From Opacimonas sp014872805 (GTDB lineage Bacteria; Pseudomonadota; Gammaproteobacteria; Enterobacterales; Alteromonadaceae), in NCBI GenBank assembly GCA_014872805.1, contig WKFN01000016.1, forward strand, positions 310,001 to 374,000: a stretch of DNA of 64,000 bases, in the 5' to 3' direction. A program made the translations under genes and the position numbers. The notes beneath the pieces are model-generated. The model was not told the DNA's origin, ran no database searches, and saw only the letters and a list, made by a program, of their open reading frames with translations. Shown here in pieces: positions 26,454-35,872 of this stretch. The first letter of the stretch is position 1. Each line of letters starts with the position of its first letter.

Positions 26454-28898
26454 TTAATCTTTTGGCGCAGGTGCTGCCAATACCTCACGATTGCCATTAT
26501 GTCCCGGGGCGGATACCACACCGTTAGCTTCCATCTGCTCAACTAAACGTGCAGCTCGGTTATAGCCGATGCGAAACTTGCGTTGCACACTGGAAACTGA
26601 AGCTTTACGTGTTTCAGTGACGAAGGCTACCGCCTCATCAAAAAACACATCGAGTTCTTGATCACCGCCTTCTGGCTGCTCCCCAGGCAGCAATGTATCA
26701 GAACTTGGCTCACCATTTAATATCTCATCAATGTACTCAGGCTCACCTCGAAGCTTCCAATCCGCGACCACTGCATGCACTTCATGATCGTCTACAAATG
26801 CACCATGCACACGCGTTGGTACACCTGTACCTGGTGGTAAATATAGCATGTCACCCATTCCTAATAAGGTTTCTGCGCCCTGTTGATCAAGAATCGTTCT
26901 AGAATCAATCTTACCCGATACCTGAAACGCAATCCGCGTGGGAATATTGGCTTTAATCAGACCGGTAATCACATCAACCGAAGGCCTTTGCGTCGCAAGA
27001 ATTAAGTGAATACCTGCAGCACGGGCTTTTTGAGCGATACGAGCAATGAGTTCTTCCACTTTCTTACCGACAATCATCATCATGTCAGCAAATTCATCTA
27101 CCACCACAACAATGGCCGGTAACTTGGTCAGCGTAGGTGCCGTTTCATCCATACTATCACCGGGTTGCCACAACGGATCTGGAATGGGCTCACCCGCCTT
27201 AATCGCTTCGGTGACTTTGGCGTTGTAACCTTTTAAGTTACGCACGCCCAACATGGCCATCAACCGATATCGACGCTCCATCTCACCGACACACCAGCGC
27301 AGTGCATTGGCCGCGTCTTTCATGTCCGTCACCACTTCGGCTAATAGATGAGGAATTCCCTCATAGACCGATAACTCAAGCATTTTAGGATCAATCATGA
27401 TCATGCGTACATCTTCTGGTGCGGACTTGTACAGTAAGGATAGGATCATGACATTAACGCCAACTGACTTACCCGAGCCCGTGGTACCCGCGACTAACAA
27501 ATGGGGCATTTTAGCCAAATCAACCACCACAGGTTTACCTGAAATATCCGAGCCCAATACCATAGTGAGTGGACTGGCGTTCGCTTGGAACGCATCTGAG
27601 CTGATCACCTCACTCAAACGCACCATTTCACGGTTTTTGTTTGGCAGTTCTAAACCAATGACGGATTTTCCTGGGATGACTTCAACCACGCGCACGCTGA
27701 TGGCAGACATTGCACGCGCTAAATCTTTTGATAAGGTAGTGATTTTGCTGACTTTCACACCAGGTGCCAAATCAAGTTCAAAACGGGTAATGACAGGGCC
27801 CGGATACACGCCTACAACTTTGGCTTCGATATTGAAGTCCGCCAGTTTTGCTTCAACCAATCGTGCAATGCCTTCGAGCTCTTCTTGCGTGATCGGATTT
27901 TTGATTTTATCTGGGCGATCTAACAAGTCGAATGAGGGTAATTCGCCTTCGGGTTTTGGCGCATTCGGATCGATGATTTTACTTTTTACAAAGGGCGAGT
28001 TGACTGCACCCTTTGGCTGAGAAACGGGGGACTCGTAGAGTTTTTTCGGTGGTTGAGGAGCCGAGCTAATTTCAGACTCACCTGACACCTCATCAATAGT
28101 AAGCTCCGCAGCCGTATCAGTATTAATTACGATAGATGGCTCATCCTCTTCAGCGTCAACTTTATAAAGCGTCTCGTGTTTAATGTTAAACGATCGGTCT
28201 TCTCCTGAAGGGGAAGCGGGTTTGATTCTAGTTATTTCTAGCTCAGTGTTGCTAACTTCCCCATCTGATTTAATCGGTAAGCGAGGTAATGTTGGAAGAG
28301 AAAAGCGCTGAACATGTTCGGGTAAAAGCAATACTTGTTGACCTGACCACAATGTCCCCTCGCCTATCTTATCAATAATATTAAGCCAAGATATGCCGGT
28401 AAGTAACGTAAACCCCGTCGCAAAAAAACACAGCAATAATAAACTCGTACCGATAAAGTTAAACTGAGGTGTTAACGCACTCGCGATGATATCACCGAAC
28501 AACCCACCTGCAGAAAAATAATACATATCATCAAAATTGATGCTCGCAATGCCCGTGCACGCAATAATTAAAAGGACCAAACCAACGAGGCGCAAAGCAA
28601 TATTTAAGTAATCTAATTGCAGTATATTTTTTATTTGTTTGAAACTAAACCAGCCAAGGAAAGCACATCCAAAGGGAAAGAGATACGCGAGATAGCCAAA
28701 ACTAAAAAATAACAGATCAGCAACGTGGGCGCCAATCGGTCCCATCCAGTTTTGGATATTGGGTTGCAAACCCGTTTGAGTCCAACCTGGGTCGGCTTGG
28801 TGAAAAGACATCAGCGCCAAAAAAATGAACAGAGCCAACATACAAAACACAATCATGAGTGTTTCATAGATCCGCTGTAAACCGGTCATTTTCCCCAT
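26454..28898 (-). CDS. ftsK: DNA translocase FtsK
   Basis: An 814-residue FtsK. Four or five N-terminal membrane helices (to about residue 190) anchor it at the septum. A short linker (about 200-320) is followed by the alpha/beta motor with Walker A GTTGSGKS and Walker B VVVVDEFADMMM, and by the C-terminal gamma winged-helix domain (FRIGYNRAARLVEQMEANGVV) that reads KOPS sites and activates XerCD. The linker is much shorter than in E. coli FtsK (1329 residues). It comes first in the ftsK-lolA-rarA-crcB-serS row. Confidence 0.97.
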   Translation of the reverse strand: MGKMTGLQRIYETLMIVFCMLALFIFLALMSFHQADPGWTQTGLQPNIQNWMGPIGAHVADLLFFSFGYLAYLFPFGCAFLGWFSFKQIKNILQLDYLNIALRLVGLVLLIIACTGIASINFDDMYYFSAGGLFGDIIASALTPQFNFIGTSLLLLCFFATGFTLLTGISWLNIIDKIGEGTLWSGQQVLLLPEHVQRFSLPTLPRLPIKSDGEVSNTELEITRIKPASPSGEDRSFNIKHETLYKVDAEEDEPSIVINTDTAAELTIDEVSGESEISSAPQPPKKLYESPVSQPKGAVNSPFVKSKIIDPNAPKPEGELPSFDLLDRPDKIKNPITQEELEGIARLVEAKLADFNIEAKVVGVYPGPVITRFELDLAPGVKVSKITTLSKDLARAMSAISVRVVEVIPGKSVIGLELPNKNREMVRLSEVISSDAFQANASPLTMVLGSDISGKPVVVDLAKMPHLLVAGTTGSGKSVGVNVMILSLLYKSAPEDVRMIMIDPKMLELSVYEGIPHLLAEVVTDMKDAANALRWCVGEMERRYRLMAMLGVRNLKGYNAKVTEAIKAGEPIPDPLWQPGDSMDETAPTLTKLPAIVVVVDEFADMMMIVGKKVEELIARIAQKARAAGIHLILATQRPSVDVITGLIKANIPTRIAFQVSGKIDSRTILDQQGAETLLGMGDMLYLPPGTGVPTRVHGAFVDDHEVHAVVADWKLRGEPEYIDEILNGEPSSDTLLPGEQPEGGDQELDVFFDEAVAFVTETRKASVSSVQRKFRIGYNRAARLVEQMEANGVVSAPGHNGNREVLAAPAPKD

Positions 28899-28978
28899 TT
28901 TTACCTCTTATCTCTCGTCTTTGGAGTTTTTTTCAATATCTTATCACAGCAATACTCAAGATGCGTCACTTGCTATAC

Positions 28979-29470
28979 CTATCGTCGCTTTAAATCTATT
29001 TTAATGCGATGACTGTGTTTGACTTCTTCCATCACCACATAGCTGCGCGATTCGCGCACACCGGGTAAACGCAACAAAGTATCGCCCAGTAATTTGCGAT
29101 AACTGGCCATATCTGCCACTCGTGTTTTGAGTAAAAAATCGAAATTCCCAGAGACCAAGTGACACTCTTGAATATCATCTTGCTGTTGCACGGCGGCTGA
29201 AAAATCAGCAAAAATATCAGGAGATGTTTTGCTCAATGATATTTCGACAAACACCAACATGCTGGCTCCGAGTTTGTTCGGATCAAGTTGGGCAAAATAC
29301 CCTGTGATATAACCCTGCTCTTCGAGCCGTTTAACCCTCTCAAGACAAGGGCTTGGGCTTAATCCGACCTGTTTAGCCAACTCGACGTTGGCGATCCGAC
29401 CTTGATGTTGCAATGTATTTAAAATATTTCGGTCGATACTGTCTAAGTGTTTTGGGGTTTTTATAAGCAT
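28979..29470 (-). CDS. lrp: leucine-responsive regulatory protein
   Basis: A 163-residue Lrp/AsnC protein close to E. coli Lrp over its whole length. The N-terminal helix-turn-helix has NVELAKQVGLSPSPCLERVKRL and the C-terminal RAM domain has IQECHLVSGNFDFLLKTRV. It senses leucine or alanine and controls amino-acid metabolism globally. I chose ATG 29470; the open frame extends 15 codons further. It is divergent from ald, a typical Lrp target, with only 123 nt between, so Lrp may well control both. Confidence 0.95.
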   Translation of the reverse strand: MLIKTPKHLDSIDRNILNTLQHQGRIANVELAKQVGLSPSPCLERVKRLEEQGYITGYFAQLDPNKLGASMLVFVEISLSKTSPDIFADFSAAVQQQDDIQECHLVSGNFDFLLKTRVADMASYRKLLGDTLLRLPGVRESRSYVVMEEVKHSHRIKIDLKRR

Positions 29471-29489
29471 ATAAGATATCGCCAACTGG

Positions 29490-29505
29490 TTATTTTGCCA
29501 AATAA
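29490..29505. promoter_or_regulatory. possible Lrp operator between lrp and ald
   Basis: The palindrome TTATTT-TGCC-AAATAA lies in the divergent promoter region, 20 nt upstream of the lrp start. It is A/T-rich like Lrp sites, but Lrp sites are degenerate, so this is only a suggestion. A TATAAT at 29555-29560 probably serves as -10 element for ald. Confidence 0.35.
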
Positions 29506-29593
29506 TATACCGCAAATTAAAAAAATAAGAAATTTAATCACTAAATCATTGCGCTATAATTCGCAATAAGACAGAGCACAATGGATAAACATC

Positions 29594-30721
29594 ATGATAA
29601 TAGGTGTACCAAAAGAAATAAAAAACCACGAATATCGCGTTGGACTAACGCCCGCTACGGTATTGGAGTATGTCAATCATGGACACACAGTCTTTATTGA
29701 AACCCAGGCTGGAGCTGGTATTGGTTTTGGCGATGAAGATTATGTGCAAGCGGGTGCGCACATTGAACAATCTGCTGCGATGATCTTTGAAAAAGCCGAT
29801 ATGATCGTCAAAGTCAAAGAGCCTCAGCCAAACGAATGCAAAATGCTTCGCGAAGGACAAATTCTCTATACCTATTTGCATTTGGCGCCTGACCCAGTCC
29901 AAACCCAATTGCTAGTCGAATCAAAAGCCACCTGTATCGCGTATGAAACCGTGACGGATAAGTTCGGTGGCTTGCCTTTGCTTGCTCCGATGAGCGAAGT
30001 TGCCGGACGTATGGCCGTTCAAGCTGGAGCTCATTACCTTGAAAAAGCACAAGGAGGTAATGGCACTTTATTAGGTGGCGTCCCCGGCGTAGCACCCGGC
30101 AGAGTACTTATTGTCGGGGGCGGTGTCGTAGGCATCAATTCAGCCAAAATGGCCATTGGTTTAGGCGCGGAAGTCATCATCATGGACCGTTCTTTACCCC
30201 GCTTACGACAACTCGATGACATCTTTCAAGGTCGGGTTAAAACCGTCTATTCTACAGCTGATGCGATTGCTGAGAATTCCTCAACCGCTGATTTGGTGGT
30301 AGGTGCAGTGTTGATTCCAGGCGCAGCAGCTCCAAAGTTGCTTACCCATGAACACATTGCGAATATGAAAAAAGGCGCCGTAGTTGTGGATGTCGCCATT
30401 GACCAAGGAGGCTGTTTTGCTACCTCAAAGGCAACCACGCATAAAGAGCCAGTTTACATTGTTGATGATGTTGTACACTATTGTGTTGCAAATATGCCAG
30501 GTGGTGTAGCAAGGACCTCTACGATTGCATTGAACAATGCGACCCTGCCATTTGGTCTAGCCATCGCAAATAAAGGGGCAAAACAAGCTATGATGGAAGA
30601 CTTGCATCTGCTAAACGGTTTAAATGTGCATCGCAGCATGGTGACTTATAAAGCCGTTGTTGATGCATTAGGCGAAGAGCTGAGATTAACCTACACCCCA
30701 GCTTTGGATGCATTAGCGTAA
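29594..30721 (+). CDS. ald: alanine dehydrogenase
   Basis: A 375-residue NAD-dependent alanine dehydrogenase of normal length. The N-terminal MIIGVPKEIKNHEYRVGLTP, the substrate-binding KVKEPQP, and the NAD-binding Rossmann loop VLIVGGGVVGINSAK (about residues 168-182) are all present. It interconverts L-alanine with pyruvate and ammonia in the cytoplasm. The divergent lrp neighbour and the TATAAT before it suggest Lrp control. It ends directly against the convergent pyrF stop with no spacer. Confidence 0.96.
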   Translation: MIIGVPKEIKNHEYRVGLTPATVLEYVNHGHTVFIETQAGAGIGFGDEDYVQAGAHIEQSAAMIFEKADMIVKVKEPQPNECKMLREGQILYTYLHLAPDPVQTQLLVESKATCIAYETVTDKFGGLPLLAPMSEVAGRMAVQAGAHYLEKAQGGNGTLLGGVPGVAPGRVLIVGGGVVGINSAKMAIGLGAEVIIMDRSLPRLRQLDDIFQGRVKTVYSTADAIAENSSTADLVVGAVLIPGAAAPKLLTHEHIANMKKGAVVVDVAIDQGGCFATSKATTHKEPVYIVDDVVHYCVANMPGGVARTSTIALNNATLPFGLAIANKGAKQAMMEDLHLLNGLNVHRSMVTYKAVVDALGEELRLTYTPALDALA

Positions 30722-31429
30722 TTAAGCAATCGAGGCGTTTATTTGCTCAAGGACTGATAGAGGGTCGTCTGCTTGAGTAATCGGACGCCCAATCACCATG
30801 TAATCGACCCCAGCTTGGATGGCATCCGGTGGAGTCATTATTCTCACTTGGTCTCCCACTTCCGAGCCAACTGGACGAATACCTGGCGTGACGACGGTAA
30901 AAGCATTGCCACAAAGCGCTTTAATGCGCTTCACTTCATGGGCAGAACTCACCACGCCGTCAAAACCAGATTCTGCTGTTAACTTGGCCAGTCGCCCTAC
31001 TTGGGTGGGAATACTGGTATCCGGCACAACACCTTGAAGTTGAGCTTCATCCATTGAGGTTAGAACCGTCACCGCGATCAATAAAGGTCTATCATTACCC
31101 AGAGGTTCAAGTAATTCTCGAGTATGGCTCATCATCTTACCACCACCACTGGCATGCACATTGACCATCCACACGCCCAAATCAGCCGCAGCAAGACAGG
31201 CCTTGGCAACCGTGTTGGGGATATCGTGAAATTTGAGATCCAAAAATACTGAAAAGCCTTTTGCGACTAATGGCTTTACCACATCAGGTCCAAAATACGT
31301 GAACATTTCTTTGCCGATCTTTAGCTTACACAGTGAAGGATCCACTTGGTCAACAAAATTATGTAAATCGGGTAAATTGTTGAAATCACACGCAACGATG
31401 ACTTTAGAATCGATATTGGATTGAGACAT
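30722..31429 (-). CDS. pyrF: orotidine 5'-phosphate decarboxylase
   Basis: A 235-residue TIM-barrel enzyme. The catalytic D-x-K-x-x-D charge network is in FLDLKFHDIPNTV (about residues 59-71) and the phosphate-binding loop near the end is VIGRPITQADDP. It makes UMP, the last step of pyrimidine synthesis. It is the last gene of the rpsA-ihfB-lapA-lapB-pyrF row, 17 nt after lapB, as in E. coli. Confidence 0.97.
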   Translation of the reverse strand: MSQSNIDSKVIVACDFNNLPDLHNFVDQVDPSLCKLKIGKEMFTYFGPDVVKPLVAKGFSVFLDLKFHDIPNTVAKACLAAADLGVWMVNVHASGGGKMMSHTRELLEPLGNDRPLLIAVTVLTSMDEAQLQGVVPDTSIPTQVGRLAKLTAESGFDGVVSSAHEVKRIKALCGNAFTVVTPGIRPVGSEVGDQVRIMTPPDAIQAGVDYMVIGRPITQADDPLSVLEQINASIA

Positions 31430-31445
31430 ATTAATTTCTTCTTAT

Positions 31446-32615
31446 TTACTCCCCGTCCAATCCTTTGATGGGTTTAACAACACTCCAGTGTTTGCATGAT
31501 GGACACAACCAGTAGACTTGACGGCCTGAGAACCCACATCGTGTGCAGCGATATTTGGGACGAGCTTTAATTTGCTCAGAAACCAGTTGTTGTAAAAGAT
31601 TTAAACTTTCTTTGACATTATTGTCTTGCTGACGCTCAACAAATAATCCTAGCAAGGTATTAAAACCGCGCATAGTTGGGCGTTTTTGTAGTTGTTTTAA
31701 TAACGTTTCAGACGCGGTTTCATCCCCAACTTCTTTCGCCAACAAAGTCACTTTGGCTAGATAGGAGGTCGCACACACATCCCAATGTGGCTCAATGCTT
31801 TGTCTCAACACCTCATCATCAGACAAGGCTTTAGCACACTGCTCTAACAATGGCACCGCTTCAGAAAACCAGGACATATCTCGACCTGGCACTTCATTGA
31901 GCGCCGTAACAGCCTCTTGATATTGCTCTTGTTCAATGTAAACGCGTCCTAACATCAACCATGGCCTTACCGCAGTTTTATCGACATCTACGGCTTTACG
32001 TAAATACGGGTAAGCTTCAGAAAAATCAGATAATTTGATGTATTGATTGGCCATTTCACAATAAAAATGTGCTAATTGAGTACGTACAAGCTCATTCTCA
32101 GACTGAATTTCTAACATATTCTGAGCCAGCTCAATGGCTTTGTCCCATTCTTTGGTCGTCTGATAGATCTCAAAGAGATACTCTTGAGCTTGTGAACGAT
32201 GCTTATCACTGTCGAGCAATTTGATGAAGGCGTTTTCAGCCCGCTCCAAAAAACCAGCTAACATATAATCACGGCCTAACTCGGCTAAAGCATTTTCTCT
32301 TGGAGTGCCCTGTAGCTCATCCCTTGATACTAGGTTTTGATGGATGCGAATTGCACGGTCTAACTCCCCGCGATGCCGAAAAAAATTCCCCATAGCAATA
32401 TGGGTTTCCACGGTATCATTATTGAGTGAGATCATTTTAATAAAGGTGTCAACTGCCTTATCTGGTTGATCAGACAGCAAAAAGTTCAAACCTTTATAAT
32501 AATGACGTGAGAGAATAGTGGATTGTTTTCGTTGTGCTTTGCGCACGCTGTTGCGACCCATAATCCATCCATACCAGACGGTCACAGGTAGCAATAAAAA
32601 CACCAATTCAGGCAT
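31446..32615 (-). CDS. lapB: lipopolysaccharide assembly protein LapB
   Basis: A 389-residue protein with an N-terminal membrane anchor (about residues 3-19), a series of TPR repeats and a C-terminal rubredoxin-like metal site with the cysteine pairs CTRC and CPSC. LapB (YciM) brings LpxC to FtsH for degradation and so balances lipopolysaccharide synthesis. It starts 4 nt after lapA on the minus strand. All parts expected of the family are present. Confidence 0.95.
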   Translation of the reverse strand: MPELVFLLLPVTVWYGWIMGRNSVRKAQRKQSTILSRHYYKGLNFLLSDQPDKAVDTFIKMISLNNDTVETHIAMGNFFRHRGELDRAIRIHQNLVSRDELQGTPRENALAELGRDYMLAGFLERAENAFIKLLDSDKHRSQAQEYLFEIYQTTKEWDKAIELAQNMLEIQSENELVRTQLAHFYCEMANQYIKLSDFSEAYPYLRKAVDVDKTAVRPWLMLGRVYIEQEQYQEAVTALNEVPGRDMSWFSEAVPLLEQCAKALSDDEVLRQSIEPHWDVCATSYLAKVTLLAKEVGDETASETLLKQLQKRPTMRGFNTLLGLFVERQQDNNVKESLNLLQQLVSEQIKARPKYRCTRCGFSGRQVYWLCPSCKHWSVVKPIKGLDGE

Positions 32616-32618
32616 TAA

Positions 32619-32876
32619 TTAGTCTTCTTTTTGTAATCTTTTGACTTGGCTTTTAAGGCTACTCACTTGCCATGATAATTTCAACCAATTAAAGAACATT
32701 GTCAGCATCCCAATGACAACACCCGCCCCTAATGTAATTGCCATCAAGGTAGATTCACGCATCTCAGATTGCGCAATCAAATAGTTGATGGTAATAACGT
32801 CTTGGTTACGTGAGCCTACCACAACAGCAAACACCAAAACCAACACTAATAACAAAAAGGTCAACAATCCCTTCAC
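32619..32876 (-). CDS. lapA: lipopolysaccharide assembly protein LapA
   Basis: An 85-residue protein with two membrane helices (about residues 3-21 and 43-66) around a short VITINYLIAQSEMRESTLM periplasmic loop, and a basic, coiled C-terminus. This is the usual LapA (YciS) layout. It works with LapB in the envelope. Located between ihfB and lapB, which secures the call. Confidence 0.92.
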   Translation of the reverse strand: MKGLLTFLLLVLVLVFAVVVGSRNQDVITINYLIAQSEMRESTLMAITLGAGVVIGMLTMFFNWLKLSWQVSSLKSQVKRLQKED

Positions 32877-32925
32877 TTAAATCTCCTTTGCTGAATTGAA
32901 CACATTAAACTCTATTTTAGTGAGT

Positions 32926-33204
32926 TTACAGATCAACTCGATCGCGTAATTCTTTGCCCGGCTTAAAATGCGGTACGTATTTACCTTCAAGTTGTACGGA
33001 CTGTCCCGTTTTGGGGTTGCGTCCGACTCGAGGCTCTCGATAGTGTAATGAAAAGCTACCAAACCCACGGATCTCAATGCGTTCACCGCGCTGAAGGGTT
33101 TGCGCCATATATTCAAGTAACTCTTTTACTGCTACTTCAACATCACGACTCTGCATAGATGAAGATACATCCATTAAACGTTCAATTAACTCAGATTTAG
33201 TCAT
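32926..33204 (-). CDS. ihfB: integration host factor subunit beta
   Basis: A 92-residue HU/IHF-family DNA-bending protein. The beta-arm holds GSFSLHYREPRVGRNPKTG, including the proline that inserts into DNA, and the N-terminal MTKSELIERL is typical of IhfB. It pairs with IhfA. I chose ATG 33204; an in-frame start 6 codons upstream is less likely. It lies between rpsA and lapA as in E. coli. Confidence 0.96.
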   Translation of the reverse strand: MTKSELIERLMDVSSSMQSRDVEVAVKELLEYMAQTLQRGERIEIRGFGSFSLHYREPRVGRNPKTGQSVQLEGKYVPHFKPGKELRDRVDL

Positions 33205-33243
33205 ATACCGTCTCTCGCACATTGGCCATGTCTAAGCGTTGCA

Positions 33244-33285
33244 GAAAAAAAGGTGTAACGCAAGTTTAGTTGACGTTACACCTTT
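33244..33285 (-). terminator. rho-independent terminator after rpsA
   Basis: On the minus strand the 12-bp stem AAAGGTGTAACG with CGTTACACCTTT, a 13-nt loop and a T run, starting about 23 nt after the rpsA stop. It should limit read-through into ihfB. Confidence 0.85.
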
Positions 33286-33308
33286 GTTTTTTTTACAAGA
33301 AATTAGTA

Positions 33309-34976
33309 TTACTCGCCTTTAGCAGCCTTAAATGCTTCTGCCATAGCGTTAGTGCTAACCTCTTCTTGTTGATTGACTTTATCAAGCGCTTCTTTCTCTT
33401 CTGCTTGATCTTTAGCCTTAACTGATAAGCTAACAACGCGATTCTTGCGATCGACACCGGTAAACTTAGCTTCGATAACATCACCTATAGAAACTTCTTC
33501 TGAAGCGTCTTCGATGCGGTCACGTGATAAGTCTGCAACACGGATATAACCTTCAACTTCTTCTGCTAAGTTAACAGTAACACCCTTAGCATCAACAGCA
33601 ACAACAGTACCATTTACGATACTGCCTTTAGGCGTTGAAGTGGTGTACGAAGTGAATGGGTCTTCGTCGATTTGCTTAACGCCAAGAGAAATACGCTCAC
33701 GCTCTGGATCAACTTGTAATACCACTGCAGAGATTTCGTCGCCTTTCTTGAATTCACGAACCGCTTCTTCGCCAGTCTTGTTCCAAGAAATGTCAGATAA
33801 GTGAACCAAGCCGTCGATACCACCGTCAAGACCGATAAAGATACCAAAGTCAGTGATTGATTTGATCTTACCAGCGACTTTGTCGCCTTTGTTGTAAGAC
33901 TTAGCAAACTCTTCCCATGGATTCGCTTTACATTGCTTAAGACCAAGAGAAATACGACGTCGTTCTTCGTCAATTTCAAGGACCATGACTTCCACAACGT
34001 CACCTAAGTTAACGACCTTAGATGGGTGGATGTTCTTGTTCGTCCAATCCATTTCAGAAACGTGTACTAGACCTTCAACACCGTCTTCAATTTCAACGAA
34101 ACAACCGTAGTCAGTAAGGTTAGTAACGGCACCAGAAAGTTTTTGGCCTTCTGGGAAACGCTCAGCGATTTCAGCCCATGGATCGTTACCCATTTGCTTC
34201 ATACCAAGAGAAACGCGAGATTTCTCTTTGTCGAACTTCAATACTTTAACATTGATTTCGTCACCAACATTCACTACTTCACTTGGATGCTTAACGCGTT
34301 TCCAAGCCATGTCAGTGATGTGAAGAAGACCGTCTACGCCGCCCAAATCAACGAACGCACCATAATCGGTAAGGTTCTTAACGATACCTTTAACTTCATG
34401 GCCTTCATCAAGGTTAGCAAGCAATTCATCGCGCTCAGCACTGCTTTCTGCTTCAATAACGGCACGGCGAGAAACAACAACGTTGTTGCGTTTCGCATCA
34501 AGCTTGATAACTTTAAATTCTAATTCTTTGCCTTCAAGATGCGCCGTTTCGCGCACAGGGCGTACATCAACCAATGAACCAGGTAGGAACGCGCGAACAG
34601 TATTGATTTCAACTGTAAAGCCACCTTTTACTTTGCCATTGATTAGACCTTTGATGGTCTCTTTTTCTTCGTAAGCTTTCTCAAGCTCAACCCATGCTTC
34701 GTGACGTTTTGCTTTTTCACGAGATAGGATAGTTTCACCGAAACCGTCTTCAACGGCGTCAAGCGCCACATCAACAAAATCACCAACCGCAACTTCAAGG
34801 CTACCATCAGCAGCTTTGAATTGTTCAGCAGGAATTGCGCTTTCAGATTTTAGGCCAGCATCGACAAGAACGATGTCTTTCTCAATAGCGACGATCTCGC
34901 CGCGAACGATGGCACCAGGACGGGTTTCAAGTTGTTGTAAGCTTTCTTCAAAAAGCTGTGCAAAATTTTCAGACAT
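33309..34976 (-). CDS. rpsA: 30S ribosomal protein S1
   Basis: A 555-residue protein with six S1 (OB-fold) domains, matching the E. coli length of 557. Repeated VDGLLHITDMAWKR, VEGLVHVSEMDW and IDGLVHLSDISWNK motifs mark domains 3-5. S1 binds mRNA to the small subunit and helps initiation on structured messages. The ATG has no Shine-Dalgarno sequence, just as E. coli rpsA lacks a good one, and hairpins with GGA loops lie in its leader. Confidence 0.97.
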   Translation of the reverse strand: MSENFAQLFEESLQQLETRPGAIVRGEIVAIEKDIVLVDAGLKSESAIPAEQFKAADGSLEVAVGDFVDVALDAVEDGFGETILSREKAKRHEAWVELEKAYEEKETIKGLINGKVKGGFTVEINTVRAFLPGSLVDVRPVRETAHLEGKELEFKVIKLDAKRNNVVVSRRAVIEAESSAERDELLANLDEGHEVKGIVKNLTDYGAFVDLGGVDGLLHITDMAWKRVKHPSEVVNVGDEINVKVLKFDKEKSRVSLGMKQMGNDPWAEIAERFPEGQKLSGAVTNLTDYGCFVEIEDGVEGLVHVSEMDWTNKNIHPSKVVNLGDVVEVMVLEIDEERRRISLGLKQCKANPWEEFAKSYNKGDKVAGKIKSITDFGIFIGLDGGIDGLVHLSDISWNKTGEEAVREFKKGDEISAVVLQVDPERERISLGVKQIDEDPFTSYTTSTPKGSIVNGTVVAVDAKGVTVNLAEEVEGYIRVADLSRDRIEDASEEVSIGDVIEAKFTGVDRKNRVVSLSVKAKDQAEEKEALDKVNQQEEVSTNAMAEAFKAAKGE

Positions 34977-35002
34977 ATAAATGTTTTCTATTTAAGTTAT
35001 AT

Positions 35003-35061
35003 CCACAATGCATCCGAGTATTGTGGGGTTGTGGTTCAAGGTCCAAACATCCTTATTTGAA
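35003..35061 (-). promoter_or_regulatory. rpsA leader hairpins with GGA loops
   Basis: On the minus strand CCACAAT and ATTGTGG (35003-35026) form a perfect 7-bp stem with a 10-nt loop that contains GGA. Upstream of it, TTCAA and TTGAA (35035-35061) enclose two more GGA triplets. In E. coli, S1 controls its own translation through a leader with GGA-loop hairpins and no Shine-Dalgarno site. The same arrangement here suggests the same control; that is inference. Confidence 0.55.
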
Positions 35062-35065
35062 CATA

Positions 35066-35100
35066 CTAAAAACTAGCCCGGAAAAATTTCCGCGCTAGTT
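35066..35100 (-). terminator. terminator overlapping the 3' end of cmk
   Basis: AACTAGCCCGGAAA and TTTCCGCGCTAGTT pair along 13 of 14 positions (one C-C mismatch) around a 2-nt loop. On the minus strand GCTAGTTTTTAG supplies the T run. The stem includes the last codons and the stop of cmk. Confidence 0.75.
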
Positions 35101-35759
35101 AAAATAGCTTTTGCTTGAGCAAACACTTCCTCTATAGACATGGAGGTCGAATCAAGAATGTGTGCATCAGTCGCAGGCACTAAAGGAGCAGCACTGCGAT
35201 TAGAGTCACGTTCATCACGTGCTTGTATATCGCTCAAAAGGTGCGCAATACTAACATCATGCCCCTTTGCTTGCAACTGCAAAAAACGACGCTCAGCCCT
35301 TGCTTCTGCTGAAGCGGTTAGAAAAATCTTAACTGTTGCGCTGGGAAATACAACGGTTCCCATATCACGTCCATCAGCAACTAATCCAGGGGCCTGAGCA
35401 AATCCTCTTTGACGTCGTAATAGCGCTTCACGAACACTGGGAAAGGCTGCGACCTTAGAAGCTGCAGCCCCTACCACTTCAGTTCGAATGGTATCTGTAA
35501 CATCTTCGCCTTCTAACATAATACGAACATGCCCGTCCTCATTAGGAAAAGTGACGTCTAAGCTTGAAGCCAACGGTGCAATAGACATCTCATCGTTGAC
35601 TTCAATACCGTGATGTAAACACGCCACAGCCAGTACGCGATAGATAGCACCTGAATCTAGGAAATGCCATCCTAAGTATTCTGCGATCAAGTGACTCAAG
35701 GTACCCTTGCCTGCTCCGCTTGGACCGTCCACTGTGACAATTGGGATATCTTGTTGCAT
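35073..35759 (-). CDS. cmk: cytidylate kinase
   Basis: A 228-residue nucleoside monophosphate kinase. The P-loop GPSGAGKGT lies at residues 12-20, and DGRDMGTVVFP binds the nucleotide. It phosphorylates CMP and dCMP. It follows aroA on the minus strand after an inverted repeat, and precedes rpsA. The last codons form part of a terminator hairpin, so coding and termination signals are merged. Confidence 0.96.
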   Translation of the reverse strand: MQQDIPIVTVDGPSGAGKGTLSHLIAEYLGWHFLDSGAIYRVLAVACLHHGIEVNDEMSIAPLASSLDVTFPNEDGHVRIMLEGEDVTDTIRTEVVGAAASKVAAFPSVREALLRRQRGFAQAPGLVADGRDMGTVVFPSATVKIFLTASAEARAERRFLQLQAKGHDVSIAHLLSDIQARDERDSNRSAAPLVPATDAHILDSTSMSIEEVFAQAKAILTSAEIFPG

Positions 35760-35807
35760 TAATTTAATTCGCCTTTGATTTCAATATTTTGAATTTTACT
35801 AAAATTT

Positions 35808-35830
35808 AAGGGGCGTATTATACGCCCCTT
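35808..35830 (-). terminator. probable terminator between aroA and cmk
   Basis: A perfect 10-bp inverted repeat, AAGGGGCGTA with TACGCCCCTT, around a 3-nt loop. On the minus strand the following TTAAATTTTAG is a weak T tract. Termination may be partial, allowing some read-through into cmk. Confidence 0.65.
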
Positions 35831-35872
35831 ATTGATGATTGACAAAGTTATCAACTATTTGTCACAAAAATT

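Noticed and set aside
27397..28020. 207-codon frame antisense to ftsK
   Set aside because: It is a shadow of the well-supported ftsK coding strand, with no ribosome-binding site or recognisable domain.
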